From assembly GCA_018881555.1 (NCBI GenBank), contig JACAXG010000014.1, positions 10,783,803-10,847,802 on the forward strand: 64,000 nucleotides of DNA, given 5' to 3'. The notes under the pieces were generated by a model. That model was not told the origin of the DNA. It saw only the letters and a program-made list of their open reading frames with translations, and did not search any database. Each line of letters starts with the position of its first letter. Positions within the stretch are counted from its first letter, which is position 1. Below, piece after piece: positions 11,491-23,158 of the stretch. Both the position numbers and the translations under genes were made by a program. The stretch is from Amblyornis subalaris. Taxonomy: Eukaryota > Chordata > Aves > Passeriformes > Ptilonorhynchidae.

Positions 11491-14400
11491 GCAGCCTTGT
11501 TGGTGGCATCCTTTCAAAAGTCAAACCTAGCTGACCATGGCTGCCCTCTGGCTCTGTTAATTTATAGATCAGGGTTCTCACTCCAAATCGTTTGTGATCT
11601 AGAGACAGCAAATCCTTCATATACTAATTCTGCTGTCTGATCCTAAACTCCATTCTTTGGATTCACTGTAGGACAGGATAGAAAAAGCAAGAATTTGTGG
11701 AAGAATTTGTATGTGAGATTTTGTTTGATCATATGAAAAGCTTAGGGACTACCGTTAATTTTAAAGCCATTTCTCCATGTTTACGACTCCCATNTCAGCA
11801 CACAGCCTTTGGCAGGGGGCAGAGCAGGAGGTTTTGAATGAACAGTTAGAGTCAGGCTCCTTTCCTCCAAGGCTTGAAGTCATGGTCTGGCAGAAGGATC
11901 CACCCAAATTTGTGCAATGGACAAGGAGAGCAGGGNAGAGAAGAACCATCTCTCTGGTGCCAGGTCCTACCCCTGATGTGCCCTCTAACAAAGCCTGACC
12001 TTGCACTTTTGACCACCAGTCAGTCTGTGTGGTGCCCTGTGGCCTTGGCTGTTGTTCTGCCTTCCTCTCTAAGGAGAGATTTCCTCCTGCACAGCAAAAG
12101 AAAGCACATTGGCAATGGCACAGCGAGAAATTCTGCCTTGCTGCTGCCCACACTGTCCATGCCCTGTGAGAAAGAATCCTTCCCCAGCCGTTAAAAAAAG
12201 AAACGGGCATGGCACCTCTCCGTGTTCATTGAATTGGGATTAAATCCTTATAGTTTTTGACTGCAATCAAACCTCAGGTTTGGAGGATATCTGAGCCTTG
12301 GATTTGGGTTCTTGACATTTTAGAAATATTACTTTCTGGGCTGCTTCTCTAGGACCACTCAGAACTCTTCAAATAAAACCAGATCTGTGGCTTTTCCCAC
12401 TTCCCTACTGGGCTGCTTTGATTTCTGAGCCTGGAGTTTACCAAATAGAGGCCACTTTGCTTCCTTCTACAGAAGAGTATTGTCACCGGCATGATATGAA
12501 GCAAGGAAGTTTTGCTGAAGCCTTGCTCTGAAATGTTTTACTTCAGGGGAGGTTTTTTGCTTACTTTCACGTCTATATATAGCCTTCTCCAGAAGCACTT
12601 TTTTAAGGCTCAGACTCTGCTATGATTGAAGTTGACTCTGTACTCTTAGTTTTCCCCATTTTTATTGGACAAACTTCCCTTTTTTATCCCTACCCAGACT
12701 GTGGAGAGAGCCCAGAGCAAGGACCCAGCAGTTGGTTGTGCCTCTGCACCAGGCTCTCCATGCTGGCACCTACACANGGCTCTTGGCCTTCTTTGGGCAT
12801 CAGAACAGGCGTGGTGATTCAATTGCTTGTGCAAACCTGGGCTTTTGAAGTCCCATCCCCCAGGAACTCTAAGGGACACTCCTTGTTCATTTTTTCTCTT
12901 TAAAGCTTTTTATCAACCTAAAGTGTGTATGAATGTGGCAGATAGAGATGTACTTCTCTGGTTCATCTGAAGGCATTTGGTATCATGACTGTAAAGTGAC
13001 ATGAATATTTTAGTTATCAGCAGTTTATAGGCATTCAGGATAGGTTGTGTGATGATTACATTTGATACCTTTGTGGGGCAATTGTAGAACTATCATGAAT
13101 AGTTTATCCTTTTAAAATATATCCTGTTTTATAAAGAAGTGACTTTGGTTTGGATCAGTTGGAAGCCTCTGGAACAACTTAATAAAACTGGAAAGAAATT
13201 TTCCCTTTTTCATTATACTGTCAATATTGGGTTTCCGTAGTCAAGAAAAGATTGCTGTTGAAATTAACTTAATACATTGTGTTAATTCTTACAAGACAAA
13301 CATTCTTTCTGGAGCTATTCTGGAAGGGCAATTCACCTGGAACAAGAAAATTAGGTGAGGAAGAATAAAAAAAATTGTTTCTGTTTTCTGGATGTTGCAA
13401 GTTTTGGTTTTTTGTAAAATAAATGTATTGTATAATTAGATTGATGAAAGCCCTATCGTATAAGGGTCAGAATAAAGTGATGAATTTACTTTTGATTTCC
13501 AGGCTTTCAAAACCCAATACCTTTCATACTTGTATTTCTCTAGGTTTCCAGAAAAANCAGATAAATGACGGTGTGTTCTCTGGGATAATGTGTCTATCAA
13601 GAACCCTATATTCTCCCTCAAAAGATGCCCTGCATGGTAAATATTACCTCTTCGTCCAAACTCTCTTTGCATGTCAGCCTTCCAGCTCCAAGCTGTTCTG
13701 TTTGTGTTCAGAGAGCAAAGGGTGAATCACCATCTTAATTAAGGTCAGTGTGTGATACCTTTGCTATTCTTCCAGCTATTCTCGGCTGGTGAATAAAGAG
13801 TTAAAAATAGGACATAGGCTCTCCTCTTCTGTAGTCTTTACTGCTAGCCCAGGATGTTTATAGAACCTTTCTCAGTGATATTGTGTTTTGATTAATATTC
13901 ACATTTCTATCCAGATTTTTCTTTAAAAGGCTAAGTTGAATGCAGACCACAAAAATCAATTGAATTGTGCTTGCCCAGTACATCATTAGCAAGTCAGGCC
14001 ATCGGTCACACTGGAATTTTTTCAGCCTAACTCTGAGTTGATTGATCTTCATACTTTTAGTGCCCCTTGATAGGTTTATTTTTGTTTAAAGCACATCAGT
14101 AGAAATATCTCAAATCAAATCCATTTCTCAGACTCCAGCTAGAACAGTAGTTGAAAGTCAGGGTCAGGAACTGAGAAAGGAAAGAGGGAATTCNGTTCTA
14201 TATCAAGTGCAGGATTTTCTCCCAATAACTTGTATGAGCTTCATTGCAGGCCCCAAGGGAAAGAATTTTCTGCTTGGGCTACAGAAGGGAGTGTTGGGAG
14301 AGGCAGGGTGAGAAAGCAGCTATGTTGTTCTTAGAAAAGCTTCATTGGCAAACTAGCACAATAATTTTGAAAAAAAAAAAAAAAAAAGATCTTGCCCAAG

Positions 14401-15351
14401 AAGGAGAATTTTGCTGACAAGGTGTTAAGAGACAAAATATCTGCTTTTATTTCATTCTGTTCTCTAAAGGGATTTAGCATTTTGCTGTGTAGCTTTTTCA
14501 TACCAAACTAACTTTCAAAGTAAATCCAATCCCTCTGCCAACACACTTTTTAAAGGTGCAACAGAGCTCTGTTTTCAGAACTTCATCTCATTTGAAATTT
14601 GTTGAATTTGTTGGTTTTTTTCTGGCCTGAAGTGAGAGGCTGTGTTTTGGGTTCTGTAAAAATACTGGTAACATGGTTGAATCCTGCAGAAGTCAACCAC
14701 AGATAGAAGTTTCTAACATCAGGTTGTGTGTGGCTTCCTCCAGGATCAGAAGAGAAATCTCACACAGGCTCCTTAATGCTGCTTGGAGGCTGATTTCTGC
14801 CCTCATCCCTCCATGCCAGAGCCACAGTCAGTGGGCAGTGCTGGAGACCACTTACTCTCCCNGCTAGTGCTCCAACCTAATCACTGGCACCATGTCTTTA
14901 AGGTATATTGTGGCAGTGATAAAATACAGGATTATAGGATTACCAACATGCTTGGATTCAGCTCGTTGGTGTGGCCTTTCAGCAGGCTTGGAANGGGAAC
15001 AGAAAATGGGTTTAACCCATATTTCTCCTGGATTGTCTGTCACCATTCAGAGGCTGTCCTGAAGATGTGAGTATCTCTCACCAAGTGGGATAAAAGAGTG
15101 AAGGACAAGGGCGTTTTTTGTATTCAACTTGTATCAGCATTGAAGCACTTGTAGCTCTTCTCCCATCAAGGCACACTAAGTAGGGACGCCTCACAAGGCG
15201 ATGGAAGGGCTGTATTTTATGACCTGAATGCAAAACCTGTATTAGTTTCAACCTGCTTCTGGTAACATGTGTCTAATGCTAAATTATGTCTTTCATGTGG
15301 TTTTTGTATTACACACTAACCTCAGATTGCTTTCATGTGTTCAACTTTCAG
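11491..15351. other. Unique non-coding DNA
   Basis: No gene or transposon is recognised. It holds a poly-A run at 14370-14387 and an AT-rich stretch around 12900-13450. The part at 13700-14050 has the homeodomain-type word taattaa and might be regulatory, but there is no direct support. Confidence 0.6.
14370..14387 (+). repeat. Poly-A run (18 A)
   Basis: An uninterrupted homopolymer of 18 A. I see no retrotransposed gene body or target-site duplication in front of it, so it is annotated as a simple repeat rather than a retrogene tail. Confidence 0.9.
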
Positions 15352-15471
15352 GAGTTCAAGAGTTTTGCAGGAAGAGCAGCAAAATGTGTTTTTGTCAATC
15401 TCTTTAGTTTTTGGGCCAAGCTGGGTTTCCAGTGGGCAATTGGAACAGCACTGACTGCCTGGAAGAGCAGC
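15352..15471 (+). other. Candidate exon (120 nt, open)
   Basis: The left edge is a good acceptor: a pyrimidine-rich tract ends in ttcaactttcag, with a perfect actaac branch-point word at 15315-15320. The nearer AG at 15324-15325 is too close to the branch point to be used. The right edge is an agcagc|gtaagc donor. The interval is 40 codons with no stop in phase 0, and its translation includes the hydrophobic stretch NLFSFWAKLGFQWAIGTA, which could span a membrane. Against it: the same frame is already open from an ATG at 15286 to a stop at 15553-15555, I recognise no family, and splice-like pairs of this quality arise by chance every 10-20 kb. Confidence 0.2.
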
Positions 15472-18400
15472 GTAAGCAGCCCGGGCGGTGCAGGCACGTG
15501 TGAGTGCACGTGCATGGAAGTGACTACTGAGGATCCCAGCTGGGAAGAACTGTAACAGCTCAGGTCAAANGCTAGAACAACCCAGTGACCAGCAGACCAG
15601 GACGGATTGGGAAGTAACACTACAGAGTTCTTATTTTCTTAAGCAGCCGTGTTTCTATTGATGTTGTGAGTGTATAAATGACAGACCTCTCAGTGGGTCA
15701 TGCTGAGTGAGCAGTGCTGTGCCACAACAGGGGACTGGACTGACAGCTCCAGGGCTGCTGGGCTCACTTTTTGCTGTCCTGACTTGTCTGAGCCTGAATC
15801 TGGTTTTTAAACTAGAACTGGTTTTAGATGCCTTGGGAGATGTTTAGGATGAGTGACCCCCACAGCTGGTTATTGAGATGGGGTTAGTACCAGCATGGCA
15901 ACAGTCGTGGAGTCAGGTGGATTTCCTAACCTCCTGCCTTTAAAGCCAAATATCCACAGTCCCTAACTCTACCTGGGCCCACAGTGGTCTTCCAGAGACT
16001 CTCCATGGAAAGGATGAAGGGAGCAGTCACAGGGGGTTGTATTAATGCATGTGAGGAAGGCAAGAGCAAGGAGCCTGCGCTGTGGTGGGGCAGTGCAGGG
16101 GTTACAGCCAGCCTTGGGGCGAGGGGCAGAGGCGTGCCAGCGTGCCAGGGATGCTTCTCCCAGACTGCCCCTGGCCAAGGGCTGTCACTGTGATGGATGC
16201 CACAGCGTGGGCTGGCAGACAGCATCTTCCTTAGGGCTGTCTCCCTTTTCCTCTGCACAAAACAGGAGTCAAGGAGCAAGGCAACAGGAAGCCCCAAACC
16301 TCCCCATTTGCAGCACCTGCTTTGCTCCTCCATGCCACAAATCCTCTCTGGAGGAAGAGGTGGGACAGCTCCTTCTGTCTCTTCCTGATGGGATGATCTC
16401 AGCGTGAGTCACTTGCAGCAGGATGTGGACCCTGTTTCTTGGAAACAGCACCCAACTAGCAGCTGCACAGCTCAGCACGTCCCTGACACAGCTTCTGGAA
16501 TAGGGCAGGGCACCTTCCAAACTGAAGCATTCAAGGGCAAGGCTTGAGCATGCTCTAATTTTGTGAATGGCTCTCACCCGAGNGCAGGATGTAATGACCA
16601 GAAAAGGGTGGGGATACTGTAGATCCCTTTCCCTCGTTCTTGCTGTCCGGTGAGTACCCTCAAACTCCTCACTTCTGAACCTACAGGGAAAGCCACAGGA
16701 GCAGTGAGCTGTCTATTACAGATATCGGCTGTAACACAAAGGAAGATATTGGTTCATTGATCACTGCATGGTCTTGGTTTGTGTCTCATTAGGGTTTCTC
16801 AATGGCTGAGGGTTATTCCTGAAATGTTCGTTTGAGTCCCAGCCTTTTTGCTANGGGAATCTGCCTTGCTTCTGCTAAGTCTTCTCTGTTCCTCATTTTA
16901 AATGTGTCTCAGGAGATTATCGAATATCTCCTAGACCAACACCTTTCTTTCCTCACAGAGAGGTCTACCCTCCCCTTGAGTCATTGGAAAACACTACCCC
17001 AAAGCCATTTGCTGGGGCTGAGTGACATGCTGGGCAGTTAATGAACCAGCACAGCTGTGTCCAAGCATCCCAGCAATGAACACAGGCTAAAATAGAAGCC
17101 ACAAGCGGGAAACATGCAAACCCTTCCTGTGCCAGAGATGAAATCCAGGGAATGCTGGGCCAGATTGCTGGCTTTTCACGCCTCTCACTAAATAAATCCC
17201 AGTCTGCAGTCCACCCATCCTCTCTGTCCNAGTTGGTGGCTTCTTAAAAGCTTTATGGAGGCATTTCCATTGGGGCATCTTCCAGTAACAACAGAAACCC
17301 TCACGCAACACCTTTGTGGTAGACACACATAATTAGGTTGGGTTTTTGGAAGGTTGGTTTTCTGCAGGCAAGTGGCCCATCACAGAATTTAAATGACCAG
17401 CTTGCCCAGTTTTTAACCTCACAAAGATGTTGTTACAGTTAATCCTTTCCTGATGGTCCCTGCACCCTGTTCCAAGTAACTTAAATGGTACATCTTAAGA
17501 CTATTTAAAAGAAGGGGTGGAGTACTTGTCCCATTTATTCCAGCAAGGAAACAAATCTAGGCCAGTCAAAAGTTTCAACTAAGATTGGATGATACTCGAA
17601 ATATGAAGATATTTGGTCTGTTTAATGATCCAAATGTGGTGAGTGGAAGAAAGTTGTCTAGCTTTTAATCAACATTTTTGCAATGCTGGATGCAGAAGAG
17701 GGAGTAATAGTTACTATGTAGCCAGTTCTCATAGTTTTATTCTGAATTTTGCACTGTGATGCTATTTCAAAAAATAAGCTGTTTTTATCTAAGAAATTCA
17801 GTTCTCATAAAAAACAACTAACCAAACAAAAACCCCCAACAATCCAAAACGTGTTCCTAGACCTTACACTTATGTAGAATGTGACCCATGTACACCCCAA
17901 AGTAAAACACAAGTACCTCACCAAATCTTATGGTTTCTGAGTCAAGCCCTGTACACTCATATTCCATTCTGCATTTGGCTTTTTTTGTTGTTGGCATTTC
18001 TGCAGTTGTAAGTCAAGGGCTGCCCTGAAGCAATGATTTGATCTCCCTTGCCTGAGCTTGCCCCACAAAAGCCTATCAGTAATAAATATTATCCCAAGTG
18101 ACTGTGGTGTAAGTAATGGCATTCCTTGCCCAAAGATCACCCCCCAAAAATCACTCTCTGTTCACCTTTGGAAAGAACTGTTGGGCAGAAAAGTGCAAAT
18201 GACTCTTGCCTCTGCTCATAATGTCAGACACAGTTCACCTGGACACCAAGAACCAGACAGACCCAGCAGGATCCAAGCAGTCTCCAGTTCCTGATGTCTG
18301 CCCCTGTTTTTCTGGTGAAGCCCATGTCTGAGGCTGTGCTCAAACCACTCTCTCCTCCCTTTCCTTTAAGGAAGAACACAGTGCCTTCCTTTCTTTTGAN

Positions 18401-20174
18401 GTGGCAGCCCAGGCCAGCTGTGCACAGATGTGCACCTTCCCAGCAGCAGCAAGGCCAAGGTCACTCTTTCTAAGCCAGCACAGATGCCTTGGGCATGCAC
18501 ATAGTCGGCAGACACCAATATGGAGAGGTGTGAAGGACATCAGACCCTGCATTTAAAGCCTTCATTGCTTGGGTCCCTGCTTCCGCCAGCACCATCGCTC
18601 CAGCATTGTCCTGGAAAGGCTTCCACGCAGACAGTACTGTGGGATAAGCCCAGGCACTCCCTCCTTCACTGCCCACAGGAGGTGAGTGTCACTGGTGATC
18701 CTGTGAGGAAAGAATGAGTCTCCTTTTTTAGTACTCCTTCTTTCTTCCTTCTTTTGTTTGCAAATACAAGTGGTAGAGAGGGTGGGAGGATTTGGAAATA
18801 CACTGCTTCATCTGTATTTTTAATTAAGTGCTTTGCATTTTAGGCTCCCCTGTAAAATATGACAGATTTCTTCAATAATAATTACAGTGGGGGGAAAAAA
18901 GCTTCATCTGAGTTGCATAAGACTTGCTTTATCCAGGCACGTGGTTTTAAAGGAGCTTAAATGTGATTATCTATAAAAGACCACAAGCTTTTGTTTAGTG
19001 ATAAGAAGGGTCAAAAAAAATTAAAGGAAACACAAGCCATAAACCTCTCTGAAGGCTGTTTTGTTCCACCACAGTACACTAGTGATTCTCACTGGAATCA
19101 GCATGTGGTTCCCTTATCTTGTGGTGGAAAGATAGACAGTCCCTGGGGAAAGCTGAAAACTGCCTGAGTCTTTGAGTCAAGCAGTGGAAAACACAGAGAG
19201 TGATTCTCAGAGTATCTGTCCCTAATCCATACTTAAATGTTCCCATAGTTCTGTGCAGTTTGAATTCCCTTAATTATGTGATGGATTTACAGTTTAACAT
19301 TTCAGATATAATTACCTCTTATTATCAAAAACAAAGGAGACANGTGCCAGTCTGAAAGAGTAAAGACATAGCCTCGAGGAAAGGNATTAGTTCATCTTGT
19401 CTTTTTCCCTCACACATGCACATGCAGATATTTCTACACAAGTCCCCATATACCTACTTGTCAGTGCACTCATTGTTCCTTGGCTTCCAGGGCTGCTCTT
19501 TCTTCATGCCTCTGGGAAGTGGCTGAAAAGTCCTTTGATTGATTAAGCTCATGGTCATCATCATAGCCTCGGGTACCAGAAGAGGTCCAGCTATTTGAAN
19601 TTTGATATATGTGGCAAGACTAAAATAAGCTGTTTAACGGTGCTTCCCAAGGTTTGGACAACTGGAAACCCACTGGGCATCTGACAAGAGCACCAGGGCA
19701 CTCAGTGAAATCACTGTACCTGGTTCCTAGTGTGAAGTTCTTCACATGAATGCTGGCTGTGTGAGGCACTAAATNTCATTCATTAAATCCTGTCTTTGGA
19801 GTCCTTTTTGCATTTAGGACAAGCAGTGTATCTGCAGGATCTTCCATGCCTCACTTGTTCTCTCACTGGAAGTATCTTCAGAATTACTATTGGGAGCTGG
19901 CTGCAGAAGGAATTGACTGCAAATGGAAGCAGGGCTGGACTCCAAATTTCTGTTTGCATTTCGACATTTTTATGAAAACTNTTCACTTACCACTATTCAG
20001 TCAAACTATTTGAGCCCACTCCCAAACATAAACATGATGCCCTTTGTTACAGGTGGACATCACTAAGATTGGACCATGAGTAGTGAAAATGAATTAAAAA
20101 AAAATTTTAAAAGGTACCTTTGAAGGTAGGCAGTGCTGGTACAGCTGAGAGATACTGAGATAAAGAGCAGTGAG

Positions 20175-20204
20175 GTGTGTTTGTGTGTTGTGTATATGTG
20201 TGTG
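20175..20204 (+). repeat. Imperfect (TG)n microsatellite
   Basis: About 30 bases dominated by TG dinucleotides, with interruptions by extra T and by TATA. It is a simple repeat of the kind that is often length-polymorphic. Confidence 0.75.
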
Positions 20205-21445
20205 CAGACACATAGTCAGCTTTGGAGAATGACACTGAAGAATTAGCTCCATTACAGCAGGGTGGTGCCNTTCCTCATATCAGCCTCATTCATCTCTCTG
20301 TGCCCCGTGCCAGGAATAAAAGGTTGTCATGATCAGTGACACACAAACAGCTACCTGATGGTCCTGTTGTGTACACACTGCAGATGTTGCCCTGGAGACC
20401 ATGCAGCAGCAAGGGTGGCATTCCTGGTTTCATCCAGATGCTGAGAGTTGCTTGGAGAAGCCCATCCAGCAGGCAGGTTAGTTGGGAGCTTCATCAGCAC
20501 TGACCCTCCTTGCTGTGTAGCTCCTTGCTGCCTCTGCAGAGCTCCAAGAGGGGACCAGCACAGTTACCAAAACACCCCAGGAGCAGAGGAGAGCTGGGCT
20601 TTGGGCATTGGTTTTTGCATGCACCCACATGTGGCTGTGCAAGACATCCAGGAGTGGGGCCACTAAATCCCTATGGGGACCCAGATCTCTTCTGCCTGTT
20701 TGTAGCCCTCTGTCCTGCTTACTGAGGTGGTGTCAGAGGGCTGCTGTGGTACAGCACGTGGTTCTCCAGNGGGGATTAATCCCACTGAATGTGGACATGG
20801 CAACGCCTACACCTGAGCTGTCTAGACACCCCTTCCAACAAGCAAAAAGCAAGAGGTGTGTCTAGGAGCTGAGTCACTTTAACCTGACAGCCCAAACAAG
20901 CCTGGCTAATCTTCCTTAAAACTATGCCTGTTTTTTTCCAGCAGTTATGNCATGAGCCCAGAGTGCTCAGGTTGGATGGAAATACCTGCAGTGTTAGGCA
21001 AGCTGAATCCCTCTCCCTGTTTTTGTGTTGGCTGTGGCCATGTAAGCATCAACAGATGAAAAATCTGATTTGTTCTGTACTTGTCTCTGTGCCTTCCAGG
21101 TCTTCTTCTGTTTCTGGGGCTGAGAAAGCAACATCCAGCTATCAAGTCAGTGCCCTATCTTGAATTTTTATATCTCCCTCTTCATCTTATAATGAACTAT
21201 ACACCTGGAGGTGTGCCTCAATGTGGTCAGTGCAACTAGCTGGGCACAGTNCTGAGCAAAGATTGTATCTCCTCTTTCTAGGATGTCAGACCCTACTGAA
21301 AGCTACCATCGATTGCACACAAAGTCCCCAAATATCTTGNTGTCTCCTTTGCCCAAGCATGAGACTATATCACTTATTGTGCTGGAGGTAAGTTGGGTCC
21401 CTTAGTGAAGAAAAGCCCACAGCACCAGGCTTCTAAAAAGAGAGG

Positions 21446-21467
21446 GATTTTTAAGTGATTTTTAAGT
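21446..21467 (+). repeat. 11-bp perfect tandem duplication
   Basis: The unit gatttttaagt occurs twice head to tail with no mismatch. It is too short to assign to any family. Confidence 0.8.
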
Positions 21468-21516
21468 GTGTGGCTAGNGGCCTGATAACTGTTCTCCAGC
21501 TCTGTGCTGCTTCCAG

Positions 21517-21601
21517 ATCCTGGTGACAGACGTGGCATTCAGCAGGAGCTTTACCCAGCAGTCCATCAGAGCAGCCGGCTGGATGCAAGAAGTCATCAAG
21601 G
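21517..21601 (+). other. Candidate exon (85 nt, open)
   Basis: The acceptor is a pyrimidine-rich tract ending gctgcttccag, and the donor is atcaagg|gtgagg. One frame is open throughout and reads ILVTDVAFSRSFTQQSIRAA, then GWMQEVIK. No protein family is recognised. It could be a coding or lncRNA exon, or chance. Confidence 0.18.
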
Positions 21602-21791
21602 GTGAGGAGCATTAGTGAATATGTTTGCACCCACCTGAAACCTGTCCACTGTCTGAGATGTTAAGCTGTTTTCTGAGCTTTTCATCATTGTGTTGTGCTC
21701 TTTCTTTCCATCATGTTTGTATAAAGCACAAGCCTTTGGGGTAGAACTTTTCTGCCTTTGACACTCCCAACTCATTCTTGCAAGTTTATAT

Positions 21792-21815
21792 TTGTTGTTG
21801 TTGTTGTTGTTGTTG
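21792..21815 (+). repeat. (TTG)8 microsatellite
   Basis: Eight perfect TTG copies. This is a likely polymorphic trinucleotide repeat. Confidence 0.9.
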
Positions 21816-23094
21816 AGTAACCAGTAATAAATAATGTTTTGGTCAAGACTCTTACAATGGGTAGCTGAACCTCAAAGTGTCTGAGTCATCTGTACCATGA
21901 GTGCCATTGCTCCTGATTTAAGATTAGGTGAAGCATGGTGCTGACATCTTAGTGTGAGACCAAAAACCCAAAAATTTGTGCTGTATTGTATACAGAGGGA
22001 TGTAGCTTTCCCTAACAGAANTCCTGCACACCTGGATGTAGACAAATTAATAAAGTCCTCCTCCATCCAAAAAATATGTGTAGGAAAGGAGAGCTTTGCC
22101 TTGTGCCTCCTGTTTTGGGTTAGAGTTGAACAAGCAACTTCCTTCTAGAGAAAAAGTGTTTCTGTAAGTGGCAGAAGAAAAATATTGCAGAGAAAAAACC
22201 TAGTCCTTGAATTCCAAAAATACTGTCTCCTTTCAAAGTGAGATTTATATGCAAGAAGACAATCTCTCTTACAGAGTTTTTCCTGTCACTTGGAGTCCAC
22301 TCACTGGAAACAAGCATACAGTTTAAAAATATATTGGAAGAGCAGCTTGGACACAAAAAAAGGAATGACCTGGAGTCTTAAAAAACAGAGAAGCTTTTCA
22401 GTAGCTTGGAGCTTGGAACAAGAAGCTAAAAGTTATGTAACACCAGTAAAATTTGGGGCATTCTCGTTACCTAAAAAATAACCATTCTTGGCTTCTCACA
22501 TTGGTATCTCTGCTTAGGGATTACGTTAACTGTTTTGTGGGGAGGCTGGATGGAAATCTGCAGCTGTGGTGATGAGTTTTCTTGAATGTGTAAAGGGTCG
22601 GGATGAGTGAGTGGCTGGGTTATTTGAGGGCTGGTGTTCCTGAGCCCTCTTTGGGATCCAGACAAGCCTTCCTGTTGAGAAACACTGTCCTACTTCTTTG
22701 GTGCAAGACAAACAACAGAACAGCTCCTGCTCTAGCAGGATGGTGGAAGTAGTAAACTGCTTCCATATAATGCTTCAAACATGTAGTGGCTTCTGGAGTT
22801 ATCAAAGCAGAGGTAGCACAGCTCCTTTCTTGCACTCCCTCTCATTCCTTGGTTTTATTAAGACAGTTTTGGTTCTTGCAAAATTCTAAGAGATGATGTG
22901 AGGGCTTCTTGCAAGCAAAAGGTTTGATTTTGCTCTCACACTGCAGCTCCTGAGGATGAAGAATGCTCTGGTGAGAGCTGAGGATGCCCATATGCACCTC
23001 CAAGGTTGAAACAATGGGCACCACTAGCTGTATTCAAGGACACAACTTCAGGGTGAGTGAAAAGTATGTGGGAATGCTTAATAGCATTTCCTGG

Positions 23095-23122
23095 AACAAA
23101 ACAAAACAAAACAAAACAAAAA
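23095..23122 (+). repeat. (AAAAC)n microsatellite
   Basis: Five C residues are spaced exactly five bases apart in an otherwise all-A run, giving about five AAAAC units. A poly-A run follows 22 bases downstream. Confidence 0.88.
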
Positions 23123-23144
23123 CCTAACCAAATTACCCCCATTT

Positions 23145-23158
23145 AAAAAAAAAAAAAA
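23145..23158 (+). repeat. Poly-A run (14 A)
   Basis: An uninterrupted 14-A homopolymer just after the AAAAC repeat. The pair could be the tail of a vanished retrotransposed copy, but no body is recognisable upstream. Confidence 0.85.

Larger units (their letters stand above)
15472..21516. other. Unique non-coding DNA
   Basis: The part around 15900-16600 is relatively GC-rich with several short overlapping open frames on both strands, none with family similarity. A strong gag|gtgagt donor word at about 18681 has no convincing partner acceptor at exon distance. A TG-rich run lies at 20175-20204. Nothing else is supported. Confidence 0.6.

Noticed and set aside
14340..14387. Retrogene with poly-A tail
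   Set aside because: The sequence before the 18-A run shows no gene-like frame, no AATAAA at a suitable distance and no target-site duplication.
18660..18690. Strong acceptor and donor words (ctgcccacag and gag|gtgagt)
   Set aside because: The two are only three bases apart, so they cannot bound an exon. No other acceptor upstream gives a convincing partner.
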